A DNA stretch of 64,000 nt from Rhodococcus sp. 1168 (lineage in GTDB: Bacteria > Actinomycetota > Actinomycetes > Mycobacteriales > Mycobacteriaceae), in contig NZ_MKKY01000035.1 in the NCBI RefSeq assembly GCF_002091955.1, positions 1 to 64,000 on the forward strand, written 5' to 3'. Shown here piece by piece: positions 37,351 through 45,260 of the stretch. A program made the position numbers and the translations under genes. The notes below the pieces were generated by a model. The model was not told where the DNA came from. It ran no database searches and was given only the letters and a program-made list of their open reading frames with translations. Numbering within the stretch: position 1 is the first letter of the stretch; each line of letters opens with the position of its first letter.

Positions 37351-38361
37351 ATGGACCCGATCGAAGCACTCCGCGAGATCGCCTACTGGCTCGAACGCTC
37401 ACGCGCAGACACGCACCGCGTCAAGGCATATCGACGGGCAGCCGACGTCGTGGAATCGTTGGACGAAGCTGCGCGTTCAGAGCGCAACAGAACCGACTCG
37501 TGGTCCGCCCTGCCGGGGATCGGTGCAAAGACTTCCCTCATCATCCGGCAGGCCGCCGCAGGAGAGGTCCCAGAATATCTCGAGGAGAAGCGCGCCGAGG
37601 CCCAACCGATCGGTGAGAACGATCTACGTGCCGCGCTGCGTGGTGATCTGCACGCCCATTCGAACTGGTCCGACGGCGGAAGCCCGATCGAGGAGATGAT
37701 GCGAACGGCGCGCAGTCTCGGCCACGAGTACTGCGCGCTGACCGACCATTCGCCGAGACTCACTGTCGCGCACGGACTGACCGCCGAGCGCTTGCGCCGT
37801 CAACTCGACGTCGTCGCCGAACTCAACGAGCAGCTGGCGCCGTTCCGTATCCTTACCGGGATCGAGGTCGACATCCTCGACGACGGTAGCCTCGACCAAG
37901 ACGAAGGGCTACTCGCCGAGCTCGATATCGTTGTTGCAAGCGTGCATTCGAACCTTCGTGCCGACTCGGACACCATGACGCGGCGGATGGTCAACGCAAT
38001 CGCCAACCCCCACGTCGATGTGCTCGGTCACTGCACCGGCAGGCTCGTCGAGGGCGGGCGCGGCACTAGACCGGAATCGAAATTCGACGCCGAGGTGGTG
38101 TTCGAAGGCTGTAAACAGTTCGGCACTGCGGTCGAGATCAACGCTCGGCCAGAACGCCAGGACCCGCCCGAGCGGCTCATCGACATCGCTCTCGAACGCG
38201 ACTGCCTGTTCTCCATCGACACCGACGCCCATGCGCCGGGCCAATTGGATTGGCAGGGTTACGGATGCATTCGAGCAGAGAATCAGGGAGTGCCGGCCGA
38301 ACGCATCATCAATACTTGGCCACTCGGGGAGCTTCTAGCCTGGGCCGGTGGTAGTCGGTGA
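37351..38361 (+). CDS. Helix-hairpin-helix plus PHP-domain phosphoesterase
   Basis: A 336-residue protein. Residues 1-85 resemble the helix-hairpin-helix region of PolX polymerases (WSALPGIGAKTSLIIRQ); residues about 95-330 are a PHP metallo-phosphoesterase domain with the metal ligands HAHSNWSDG, LTDHS, GIEVDIL, ASVHSN, LGHCTGR, EINA and DTDAHAP. The polymerase domain of PolX is missing. This fits a stand-alone DNA-repair phosphatase or exonuclease. ATG at 37351 follows GAATAGGGAC. The next gene overlaps by 4 bp (GTGA). Confidence 0.83.
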   Translation: MDPIEALREIAYWLERSRADTHRVKAYRRAADVVESLDEAARSERNRTDSWSALPGIGAKTSLIIRQAAAGEVPEYLEEKRAEAQPIGENDLRAALRGDLHAHSNWSDGGSPIEEMMRTARSLGHEYCALTDHSPRLTVAHGLTAERLRRQLDVVAELNEQLAPFRILTGIEVDILDDGSLDQDEGLLAELDIVVASVHSNLRADSDTMTRRMVNAIANPHVDVLGHCTGRLVEGGRGTRPESKFDAEVVFEGCKQFGTAVEINARPERQDPPERLIDIALERDCLFSIDTDAHAPGQLDWQGYGCIRAENQGVPAERIINTWPLGELLAWAGGSR

Positions 38362-39263
38362 GATTCGGCCGAACCCTCACTTGCATAACGACACTCGCTC
38401 TTCTATCCGGATGCGCCTCCACCCGGCAGCCCCCAGCGCCGCAGACACTTCCAACACCATCGCCCGCGTTGGTTCCCGCGCTATCCGATCCACCGATCAG
38501 ACTTGCGTACGGTTCGGACAAAGACAACATCGGCGACCTCTATCTCCCCGACAACGGCGTCGACGGGCTCCCCGTTGTAGTCATGGTCCATGGCGGCGGT
38601 TGGCAGACGAAGTACGACATGACGTACTTCGCTCCCATTTCACAGGCCATTGCCGATCGCGGAATCGCGGTGTGGAACATCGAGTATCGCCGCGGCGTCG
38701 ACTGGCGGGACACCCTCGCCGACGTCGACAACGCAACCGAAGCACTGGCGAACACCGTTCAGGAAGCCGCCGGCGGTCGATTGGATCTTGACCGCGTGCA
38801 GGTTGCGGGGCACTCCGCGGGCGGGCAACTCGCGGCATGGATCGCCGGCCGGCACACACTCGACGCCTCCGCGCCGGGGGCGCAGCCACGCGTCCGTCCA
38901 GCCAGCGCGACGATCATGGCCGGCGTACTCGACATGGCGCGGGCAGCGAACATCGGCAACGACAGGTTCGTACCCGCATTCCTCGGGGGCATGCCCGACC
39001 AGGTGCCAGACCGGTATCGCATCGCGTCGCCGATCGAGCATCTTCCGACCGACGTCGCGGTCACCGCAATTCACGGGGACAGCGACGCTACCGTGTCGGT
39101 GAATCAAAGCAAGGTGTACGTCGAGGCCGCTCGGTCGGTGGGAGATTCTGCCGAGCTCGAAATTCTGCCCGGCCTGGGTCATAGTGACTTCGTCGATCCC
39201 ACGTCCGTGGCGTGGTCGACTTCGATCGACACCATCGCCGAACACGCTGCATCGTTGGACTGA
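38358..39263 (+). CDS. Lipoprotein alpha/beta hydrolase
   Basis: A 301-residue predicted lipoprotein: signal peptide ending in lipobox LSGC (Cys19), a Pro-rich linker to about residue 45, then a carboxylesterase-like hydrolase with the oxyanion motif VHGGGW, nucleophile GHSAGG and a His in GLGHSDF near the end. It resembles kynurenine-formamidase/BD-FAE type esterases. GTG start overlaps the PHP gene. Location outside the membrane suggests it acts on extracellular esters. Confidence 0.83.
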   Translation: MRFGRTLTCITTLALLSGCASTRQPPAPQTLPTPSPALVPALSDPPIRLAYGSDKDNIGDLYLPDNGVDGLPVVVMVHGGGWQTKYDMTYFAPISQAIADRGIAVWNIEYRRGVDWRDTLADVDNATEALANTVQEAAGGRLDLDRVQVAGHSAGGQLAAWIAGRHTLDASAPGAQPRVRPASATIMAGVLDMARAANIGNDRFVPAFLGGMPDQVPDRYRIASPIEHLPTDVAVTAIHGDSDATVSVNQSKVYVEAARSVGDSAELEILPGLGHSDFVDPTSVAWSTSIDTIAEHAASLD

Positions 39264-39294
39264 TCGAGCCGCTCCCCTGGTACATACTTTGCTC

Positions 39295-39825
39295 ATGATG
39301 CGGATGATGTGGCTCGGCGTGCTCTCGGTCCTTGTTCTCACCGGTTGCAGTTCGGAGGCGTCGAACTCGTCGAGCGAGGCATCGGCTCCGGCTACCTCGG
39401 CGAAATCTTCCGCAACTGCGCCTGCATCCTCGGTTCCCGTTCGCCCCTCGGCCGCAGCGGATGCTCCCACGCTCGCAACGCCACCGCCCTCCCTCGAGCC
39501 GCTACCCGAGGACGCGCGAGCAGATCCACCCCCCGTCGCGACACCGCGCGGATCCCCCGAGCCGATGCCAGCACCGGAGGCGAACGTGGCTCTACCGCCG
39601 GAAGGAACGGATATGCCGCATGGCGAAGCGTTGTACCTCGACATCTGTCAGCGCTTTCTTCCCGCGATCGATGCGTTGGAGTCGACAGGCGCGGCTAGCC
39701 GGGAACAGTCCGTCGTGGGGATGAGAGGAAAAATGGAATCGAATCCGAGCTGGTCGACCGTGTCGGTAGAGGATCAGCAGGAAATTGAGCGCGGACTCAG
39801 TGCCGCTGGAAACGGAAGTTGCTGA
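39295..39825 (+). CDS. Proline/alanine-rich lipoprotein
   Basis: A 176-residue predicted lipoprotein. Lipobox LTGC (Cys18) is followed by an unstructured Ser/Ala/Pro-rich stretch to about residue 100 and a small C-terminal domain with two cysteines (DICQRF and final GNGSC). Two adjacent ATGs (39295, 39298) are possible starts; no ribosome-binding site is clear. It lies 31 bp after the hydrolase gene, same strand. Function unknown. Confidence 0.65.
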   Translation: MMRMMWLGVLSVLVLTGCSSEASNSSSEASAPATSAKSSATAPASSVPVRPSAAADAPTLATPPPSLEPLPEDARADPPPVATPRGSPEPMPAPEANVALPPEGTDMPHGEALYLDICQRFLPAIDALESTGAASREQSVVGMRGKMESNPSWSTVSVEDQQEIERGLSAAGNGSC

Positions 39826-39872
39826 ACGCAGCTGCCGTTTCCAAGCGTCGTGACCGCTGGGCTCACCGGTAC

Positions 39873-40361
39873 TCAGATGTAGAGACGACGGACGAACAAT
39901 TCGATGTTCTCCCTCACTCGCCCCGCGCGCTCTTCTGGAGTGAGGTTCTCGCGGTATCGATTGCCCAGCGCCGGGGTCTTTTTACCTCTCGCGTACAGCG
40001 AGCACGCGAGATCGGTGCACATGTAGGTGCCGACAGTGTTGCCGCGTCGACCTGATTCGCCGACCTTTTTCGCCGTCATCAGCAACACGTTCCCCCGCGA
40101 ATGCGTGGTTGTGCAGATAGTGCACATCTGCGCTCGATCGGATCCTGTTGTCTCGTAACGCAACGCGATGCCGATGACACCTGCTGGACGGGGAACGACG
40201 AGGTAGCCCCGGCCCGCGTACGAGCTATCGGTCCATCCGAGGAAATCCAGTTCTTCCCAACACTTTTCGTCGAGGTCACGTGGGACGCTCATCCGCTTCG
40301 TGTCGCCCTTGGAACAATTGACGAATGACGCGCGTATGTCCTGTTCGGTGACAGGGTCCAT
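39873..40361 (-). CDS. FBP-type (EF-G-binding) treble-clef zinc-finger protein
   Basis: A 162-residue protein with the C-terminal domain shared with FusB-type EF-G-binding proteins. Zinc ligands are CTIC (about residue 80) and CTDLAC (about 115), surrounding HSRGNVLLMTAKK. FusB proteins rescue EF-G stalled by fusidic acid; whether this actinobacterial version does is unknown. An AAGGAGTG site precedes the ATG at 40361. It starts 7 bp after a TetR gene's stop and is presumably co-transcribed with it. Confidence 0.8.
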   Translation of the reverse strand: MDPVTEQDIRASFVNCSKGDTKRMSVPRDLDEKCWEELDFLGWTDSSYAGRGYLVVPRPAGVIGIALRYETTGSDRAQMCTICTTTHSRGNVLLMTAKKVGESGRRGNTVGTYMCTDLACSLYARGKKTPALGNRYRENLTPEERAGRVRENIELFVRRLYI

Positions 40362-40368
40362 GGTGATA

Positions 40369-40947
40369 TCACTCCTTGGTAAGTGTCGGCCAATGTTCGA
40401 GTGCGTGGTGAAGCACGTCGAGCACCCTTTTCCACGAGTCCTCGGACTCACGCGGGGTGTAGGCGAAACCACCCGCAGCCTCGAGCGCGATGAAACCGTG
40501 AAACGTACTGCCCAGCAGCCGGACCGCATCGGTCTCGTCCGGTTCGGCGAGAGCGTAGGCACGTAAGACAGCACGCGACATGGCCGAATGCCGTCGGGCA
40601 TCACTGGCCGCTGCCACGTCCGGGTCGAGGTCGAATTGCGTCGAAGCGTAGCGGCCCGGATGCTCCCTGGCGTAGTCGCGGTAGGCGTTCGCGAATGCGA
40701 CGAGTGCGTCCTTGCCCGCCCTGCCGGCCAAGGCGTCGGAGACACGGTCTGCGAGCTCGGACAACGACGCCACGGATACCCGCTGGCGCAAATCTCGCAG
40801 GTTCTTAATATGCGAGTACAGGCTCGCATCCTTGACGCCGAAAGAGCGGGCCACTGCGAGCACTGTCACGTTCTGGAAACCGATCTCGTCGGCCATGTCG
40901 GCCGCAACCTCGGTCAAGCGAGAAAGCGTCACCCCTGCGCGTGCCAT
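40369..40947 (-). CDS. TetR-family regulator
   Basis: A 192-residue regulator with the N-terminal helix-turn-helix (FQNVTVLAVARSFGVKDASLYSHIKN, about residues 24-50) and a C-terminal domain of the WHG/TetR_C type ending in HFx-like GFIALEAAGGFAY. A GGAGGGG ribosome-binding site precedes the ATG. It is followed by the EF-G-binding-protein-like gene, which it may control; a dyad at 40990-41006 upstream could be the operator. Confidence 0.85.
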   Translation of the reverse strand: MARAGVTLSRLTEVAADMADEIGFQNVTVLAVARSFGVKDASLYSHIKNLRDLRQRVSVASLSELADRVSDALAGRAGKDALVAFANAYRDYAREHPGRYASTQFDLDPDVAAASDARRHSAMSRAVLRAYALAEPDETDAVRLLGSTFHGFIALEAAGGFAYTPRESEDSWKRVLDVLHHALEHWPTLTKE

Positions 40948-40989
40948 CGGACCCCTCCATGCTTGCTGCCATAGTTCTTTAGCTAGCCA

Positions 40990-41006
40990 CTCTAGGAATA
41001 GTAGAG
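40990..41006. promoter_or_regulatory. Weak dyad CTCTA-N7-TAGAG upstream of TetR gene
   Basis: A 5-bp inverted repeat with 7-nt spacer lies about 43 bp upstream of the TetR start codon, near where a promoter should be. It is a candidate operator only; 5-bp arms occur by chance fairly often. Confidence 0.35.
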
Positions 41007-41071
41007 CAATGCCTCGCTACGATCCACCGATTTCCGGGAGCTGTGGCTGCGGTGCACATCATGAAGACATC

Positions 41072-41107
41072 AAAAAACTCCCCACCTGCGTGATGCAGGT
41101 GGGGAGT
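41072..41107 (-). terminator. Rho-independent terminator of the tRNA-Ser gene
   Basis: On the minus strand a perfect 13-bp stem (ACTCCCCACCTGC paired with GCAGGTGGGGAGT) with a 5-nt loop is followed directly by six U residues. It begins 3 bp downstream of the tRNA CCA end. One of the strongest terminators in the window. Confidence 0.92.
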
Positions 41108-41109
41108 TC

Positions 41110-41200
41110 TGGCGGTGGCGGAGGGATTTGAACCCTCGGACGGGGGTTACCCGTCACGCGCTTTCGAGGCGCGCTCCTTAGGCCGCTCGGACACGCCACC
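41110..41200 (-). tRNA. tRNA-Ser (anticodon CGA)
   Basis: Read on the minus strand: acceptor GGTGGCG pairs with CGCCACC; the D arm, a long variable arm typical of tRNA-Ser, and the T loop GGTTCAAATCC are all present. The anticodon loop CTCGAAA gives anticodon CGA (plus-strand 41164-41166), reading UCG serine codons. Discriminator G is followed by an encoded CCA. A strong terminator follows. Confidence 0.95.
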
Positions 41201-41259
41201 GCGGAAAACTGTACCGCAGTGACGGCGCGACACTAAATCGCCAGCTCAGCGTTGCTGGA

Positions 41260-41457
41260 TCAGTGTCCGGTGAGCTTGTCCTTGATGTTGGAGGCTGCGT
41301 CCTTGACCTTCTCCGCGCCGTCCTTGACTGCGGAAGAAACCTGATCGCCCTTGCCCTCGTTTTCGAGGTCCTTGTTTCCGGTGGCCGAACCGGCAGCTTC
41401 CTTTGCCTTGCCGCCCAGATCCTCGGTCTTGTTCGAGATCTTGTCGTCGAGTCCCAT
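41260..41457 (-). CDS. CsbD-family stress protein
   Basis: A 65-residue, highly charged, hydrophilic protein: GLDDKISNKTEDLGGKAKE then GSATGNKDLENEGKGDQ and a Lys/Ala-rich tail. CsbD proteins are general-stress proteins of unknown mechanism, SigB-controlled in Bacillus. A perfect AGGAGG precedes the ATG. A GTTT-N15-GGGATA promoter at 41519-41543 fits control by a SigF/SigB-type factor here as well. Confidence 0.88.
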   Translation of the reverse strand: MGLDDKISNKTEDLGGKAKEAAGSATGNKDLENEGKGDQVSSAVKDGAEKVKDAASNIKDKLTGH

Positions 41458-41518
41458 TAGTGCCTCCTAGGCAATGGAGTTACCGAGCGCGGGTACCGCG
41501 CCCCTTGCTCCGAAGGCT

Positions 41519-41543
41519 TATCCCATGGGTGCGGGCGTTAAAC
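41519..41543 (-). promoter_or_regulatory. SigF/SigB-type promoter for the CsbD gene
   Basis: On the minus strand GTTT (41543-41540) is followed after 15 nt by GGGATA (41524-41519). The actinobacterial SigF/SigB consensus is GTTT-N14-17-GGGTAT. The start of transcription would give a leader of about 50 nt ending in AGGAGG. Position, spacing and the stress-related product all agree. Confidence 0.65.
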
Positions 41544-41552
41544 ATGAGAAAT

Positions 41553-42005
41553 TCATAAGCGTTCACGGGCGAAGAATTCACGCAGGGTGGCAGCGCACTC
41601 CGCTTCGAGAATCCCACCGCGGACGTGCGGTCGGTGAGTGAGCCGTCGGTCTCGAACGACATCCCACAGCGATCCGACGGCACCCGTCTTCGGTTCCCAC
41701 GCCCCGAAGACAACCCTTTCGACACGAGCCAGGACCAGCGCGCCGGCGCACATCGTGCAGGGTTCCAGGGTCACGGCCAGCGTGCACCCTTCGAGCCGCC
41801 ACCCGTCGCCGTGCACAGCGGCGGCCGCCCGCAGCGCCAGAATCTCGGCATGAGCCGTCGGGTCCCCGGTGGACTCGCGCGCATTCGCGGCACGGGCCAG
41901 TTCGCGTCCGTCGGCGTCGAAGATCACTGCGCCGACCGGAACGTCACGATCGGACGCATCCCCCGCAGCGGCCAGTGCCGCTCGGATCAGATCCTGGTCG
42001 ACCAC
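41553..42005 (-). CDS. tadA: tRNA-specific adenosine deaminase
   Basis: A 150-residue zinc deaminase that converts A34 to inosine in tRNA-Arg(ACG). The catalytic HAE (52-54) and zinc-binding PCTMC (Cys83, Cys86) motifs are present and the length is normal. GTG start at 42005. The TadA-associated protein lies 6 bp upstream on the same strand, the usual actinobacterial arrangement. Confidence 0.93.
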   Translation of the reverse strand: MVDQDLIRAALAAAGDASDRDVPVGAVIFDADGRELARAANARESTGDPTAHAEILALRAAAAVHGDGWRLEGCTLAVTLEPCTMCAGALVLARVERVVFGAWEPKTGAVGSLWDVVRDRRLTHRPHVRGGILEAECAATLREFFARERL

Positions 42006-42011
42006 GCCGGA

Positions 42012-42575
42012 CTACCGAGGAAACTTGTCCAGAACGGCCGCGAGTTCGTCGGGGAAGCCGAGTCGCTCTGCGATCGAACCGAGCTGCTCGTCCGGATAGA
42101 GATCGGTTTCGGCCACGATGATGCCCAGGACCGCTTCAGGCAGGCCTAGATCGGCCAGCAACGCAAGATTGCCTTCTTCCCAGGGCTCGATGTCATCGAG
42201 GTCATCCGGGTCGATATCGGGGATATCGACGTTGAGTGCGTCGAGTACCTCGGCAGCGATGTCGTAGTCGATCGCAGCGGTGGCATCGGAGATCAGCAAA
42301 TGAGTGCCCGACGGCGCGGGCCGGAGGATGACGAAGAACTCGTCGTCGATGTCGAGTAGCCCGAATACCGCACCCGAGCTGCGCATCTCCCGTAGTTCGG
42401 TTTCCGCCGCCGACAACGACGTCAGTGCCGACATCGGTAGCGGTGTCACTCTCCACTTGCCGTCTTCCCGGACGACGGCAACGCCGAAGCCGTCCAGGTC
42501 GTCGTAACTGTTGTCATCCGGACCGTCGTCGTTCTTCGCCTTGGCGGAGTTGTTGCTCCCGCGCTGTGCAGCCAT
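42012..42575 (-). CDS. tRNA adenosine deaminase-associated protein
   Basis: A 187-residue acidic protein of the family that sits next to tadA in many actinomycetes. Seen are GFGVAVVREDGKWRV near residue 30 and a very acidic middle (IDPDDLDDIEPWEEG). It has no catalytic motif; a role in TadA function is inferred only from conserved adjacency. ATG at 42575 is preferred; the frame extends a further 27 bp. It diverges from prephenate dehydrogenase. Confidence 0.82.
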   Translation of the reverse strand: MAAQRGSNNSAKAKNDDGPDDNSYDDLDGFGVAVVREDGKWRVTPLPMSALTSLSAAETELREMRSSGAVFGLLDIDDEFFVILRPAPSGTHLLISDATAAIDYDIAAEVLDALNVDIPDIDPDDLDDIEPWEEGNLALLADLGLPEAVLGIIVAETDLYPDEQLGSIAERLGFPDELAAVLDKFPR

Positions 42576-42658
42576 GCGCGCAACGGTAGTCGTGAGGACC
42601 ACCGAAACTGAAGTCCGCCGTCAAGACGCCGTTTCGAACGGTGTGTCAATCTGTTCGG

Positions 42659-43615
42659 GTGACTACTGCCCCTGTGTGCGTTCTCGGACTCGGCCTGATC
42701 GGTGGATCGGTTCTGCAAGCTGCCGTTCGAGGTGGCCGGATCGCATGGGGATACAACCGGTCCGCTGACGCGATCGCCGGTTCCGTCGAAGCCGGCTACG
42801 ACACCGATACCGATCTGACCGCGGTGCTCACCCGTGCCGCCGAGTCCGGTGCGCTGATCGTCATCGCGGTCCCGATGCCCGCCGTCGATTCAATCCTCGC
42901 CGCCATCGCAGAGCACGCACCCAACAATGCGCTCACCGACGTCGTCAGCGTCAAAGCCGAGGTAGCGGCGGCGGTGTCGCGACGGGATTTGTCGGAGCGG
43001 TACGTAGGTGGGCATCCCATGGCCGGCACCGACCAGTCGGGTTGGTCCGCCGCCGATCCGGAACTGTTCCGCGACGCGGTCTGGGCTGTCGGCGTCGACG
43101 ACGGCGTCGATCCGCAGGTGTGGCGTGAGGTGGCATCGCTGGCACTCGACTGCGGTTCGGTCGTCGTACCCGTCGAAAGCGGTGAGCACGACCGCGCTGT
43201 CGCCCGGATCTCACATCTTCCGCATCTCCTGGCCGAGACGCTCGCCCTCGTCGGGGCCTCCGGCAGCCCGCTGGCGTTGGGTCTGGCAGCAGGTTCGTTT
43301 CGTGACGGAACGCGCGTCGCGTCGACGGCACCGGCTCTGGTCAGTGCGATGTGCGAAGCGAACTCCGCCGCCCTCACCGAAGCGCTCGACGAAGCGATCG
43401 ACCTGCTGACCCGGGCCCGCGAGGAACTGGCGACGGACGGGTCGACGCGCACGCTCGTGACAGCCGGGCATCGCGCGCGCACCCTCTACGAAGAGCATCA
43501 GCGATTCGACATCACCGGCATCGAACCGGGTGATGATCAGTGGCGCGAAAAATTCGGCTCCGCGGGAAGAAAAGGCGGCGTGATCCGTCAGATCCGCTCG
43601 GCAAGCCCCGGGTAG
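42659..43615 (+). CDS. tyrA: Prephenate dehydrogenase
   Basis: A 318-residue enzyme of tyrosine synthesis converting prephenate to 4-hydroxyphenylpyruvate with NAD(P). The Rossmann motif GLGLIGGS is at 10-17, then VGGHPMAGTDQSGW, the substrate-binding SHLPHLLAE, and the helical dimerisation domain. The GTG at 42659 begins close to the conserved region and has no clear ribosome-binding site. The 3' end overlaps the converging gene by 28 bp. Confidence 0.93.
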   Translation: MTTAPVCVLGLGLIGGSVLQAAVRGGRIAWGYNRSADAIAGSVEAGYDTDTDLTAVLTRAAESGALIVIAVPMPAVDSILAAIAEHAPNNALTDVVSVKAEVAAAVSRRDLSERYVGGHPMAGTDQSGWSAADPELFRDAVWAVGVDDGVDPQVWREVASLALDCGSVVVPVESGEHDRAVARISHLPHLLAETLALVGASGSPLALGLAAGSFRDGTRVASTAPALVSAMCEANSAALTEALDEAIDLLTRAREELATDGSTRTLVTAGHRARTLYEEHQRFDITGIEPGDDQWREKFGSAGRKGGVIRQIRSASPG

Positions 43616-44247
43616 TCGAGTACGAACCCATCGGAATCGACCTTCAGTGTGGATGTCGAGACCGGTGAAAGAACGTGAATGCCGTCGGCGCCACTGCTGT
43701 AGGTGAGTTCGGCTTGCTGGATGGTCAAGTCGAGCAAGTTGACGTAGATCACGGGAACCTGCACGTCGGAGGCATCGGTGTGCAACTCGAGCCGACGGAT
43801 CGGCAGCGTATTGAAGAACGGGCTGAATACGACGTCGACATCGAGCGCACCGTTGTAGGTGGACCGCTGATGGTTGGACGAGTTCTCGATCATCCAGTAG
43901 CCCTCGTTGTCGCGACTCACCGAAGCCTGCTTCTCGCCGCCCGCGACGAACGTTCGCAGCGAGAGCCTGCGAGTGATGCCGTTTTCGTCGGTCACCAGGT
44001 CGTACGACGCGCTGAATGCGGGATGCTCCGCGCAGGCACCGCCGATGATCCGGCCGGCGGCCTTGATGCGATTGCCGCTCAGTTGGACGCGTACCGACTC
44101 CATCCGGGGAGCGTCGTGTGCTCGCCAGGTCAAGATGGCGGGGAAGGCCTGCGTCGGCGAGCCCAGAAGGTCTGGAGCAGAGCCCGCGGAAGGACCTGTG
44201 TTTGCTGGGGGGGAAGCGCGTTGTTCACCCGGGGCTGGAGTGGTCAC
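43588..44247 (-). CDS. Putative glycolipid-binding domain protein
   Basis: A 219-residue protein of the Mtb Rv-type glycolipid-binding family (DUF1089-like): the core starts FPAILTWRAHDAPRMESVRV and continues with YDLVTDENGITRRLSL and GYWMIENSSN. A Pro/Ser/Ala-rich N-terminal stretch of about 40 residues precedes it; the GTG at 44247 is the best upstream start but a later start is possible. No signal peptide. Function unknown beyond the family name. Confidence 0.72.
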   Translation of the reverse strand: MTTPAPGEQRASPPANTGPSAGSAPDLLGSPTQAFPAILTWRAHDAPRMESVRVQLSGNRIKAAGRIIGGACAEHPAFSASYDLVTDENGITRRLSLRTFVAGGEKQASVSRDNEGYWMIENSSNHQRSTYNGALDVDVVFSPFFNTLPIRRLELHTDASDVQVPVIYVNLLDLTIQQAELTYSSGADGIHVLSPVSTSTLKVDSDGFVLDYPGLAERI

Positions 44248-44437
44248 CCGACTACGGTAAGCGACAGAGACTCCTGTAGAACAAGCGGTGGCGACTTTTC
44301 TCTTCTGAGTCCGGCTGACGGACTCCCGCTTCACTGGTTTCCGGCGTCGTAATCTTACATTTCGGGCATGTTCGTGGTGGTGTCGATTACATCGGACCGG
44401 ATGTTCGAAACTCCTCACTTTCATTAAGGTTGTCGTC

Positions 44438-44764
44438 GTGACTGCAGGTGACTTCGATTTCGCGCACTCCGAGCAGGCTGCGAAAAGTAGACGAGACAAG
44501 GCGACAGCTCTCGCACGTTTCGTCTGGGAACGCGGCATCGACGCCGGAGAGCTTCTCGGGCTGACCGACGCCGCTCGACGCAAGCTCGCCCGAGCAGCCG
44601 ACATTTCGCCGCCGAGCACGATGGAGACGTGGACCATTGCGGCCGAGTTGGTGGAATCCAAGTGCGCGTGGGCGCTCGCGAACCCGAACCATCCCGCGGC
44701 CGAGCCGCAGCATGCCGACGAGAAGATCATGTGGGTGAAACCGCCGATCACGCCATGGACCTAG
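44438..44764 (+). CDS. Conserved hypothetical protein
   Basis: A 108-residue protein with a GTG start after AAGG. Two helical stretches (SEQAAKSRRDKATALARFVWERG and TDAARRKLARAADI) are seen, the second somewhat like a helix-turn-helix, and the C-terminus is PPITPWT. No family is recognised. It lies between convergent/divergent housekeeping genes and is 13 bp from the converging MepB-like gene. Confidence 0.6.
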   Translation: MTAGDFDFAHSEQAAKSRRDKATALARFVWERGIDAGELLGLTDAARRKLARAADISPPSTMETWTIAAELVESKCAWALANPNHPAAEPQHADEKIMWVKPPITPWT

Positions 44765-44777
44765 GTCGGGCCGGAGC

Positions 44778-45209
44778 TCAATACTCCTCGAACGCGGTCG
44801 CCTGAGCACGTTGTGTGGCCGTGGCCTGAATATTCAGCCCGGTGCACCAACTCGGATACACCCGGAACCCCCGCTTGCCCGGCCGCTTCCCTGAGGTGAT
44901 GGCGAGGACGGATAGATGCGCGCAGGTGAATCGAAACACGCCGCGTCGGCCCTGTTGTTCCACGAAGACAAGCAGGCCCGCGGTGAGATCGTCATCACCG
45001 AACGGCATCGTCGTTCCATCGGTGTCTCGCTGCCAGAAGCTGACGAAAGCACCCGGCTTGGTCGGAGTGTTTCGCGCAGTCCGGATATGCCACGCCTCGT
45101 CGCAGATCTGGGCAATGCCCGACTCGTAGTCACTGTTGTGCATCTCGGGAGTCACCGCAACGGTCAACCCCACCTCGGCTGCATAGGCCTCGAACGCACT
45201 GAATTGCAC
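44778..45209 (-). CDS. MepB-family protein
   Basis: A 143-residue protein matching the MepB family: ESGIAQICDEAWHIRTARNTPTKPGAFVSFW-like centre and SGKRPGKRGFRVYPSW near the end. In Staphylococcus aureus mepB accompanies the mepRA drug-efflux operon, but its molecular function is unknown. Start is GTG at 45209. It lies just downstream (51 bp) of an ABC exporter gene but on the opposite side of its end, same strand orientation is not continuous as a coupled operon. Confidence 0.7.
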   Translation of the reverse strand: MQFSAFEAYAAEVGLTVAVTPEMHNSDYESGIAQICDEAWHIRTARNTPTKPGAFVSFWQRDTDGTTMPFGDDDLTAGLLVFVEQQGRRGVFRFTCAHLSVLAITSGKRPGKRGFRVYPSWCTGLNIQATATQRAQATAFEEY

Positions 45210-45260
45210 GCAGCCAAGCTATCTCACCCGTGACGCCATGAACTTGGGCCGCGTCGCGGA

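Noticed and set aside
41077-41107. Hairpin considered as a bidirectional terminator also serving the TetR side
   Set aside because: The U-tract exists only on the minus strand, directly after the tRNA; on the plus strand there is no U-run following the stem.
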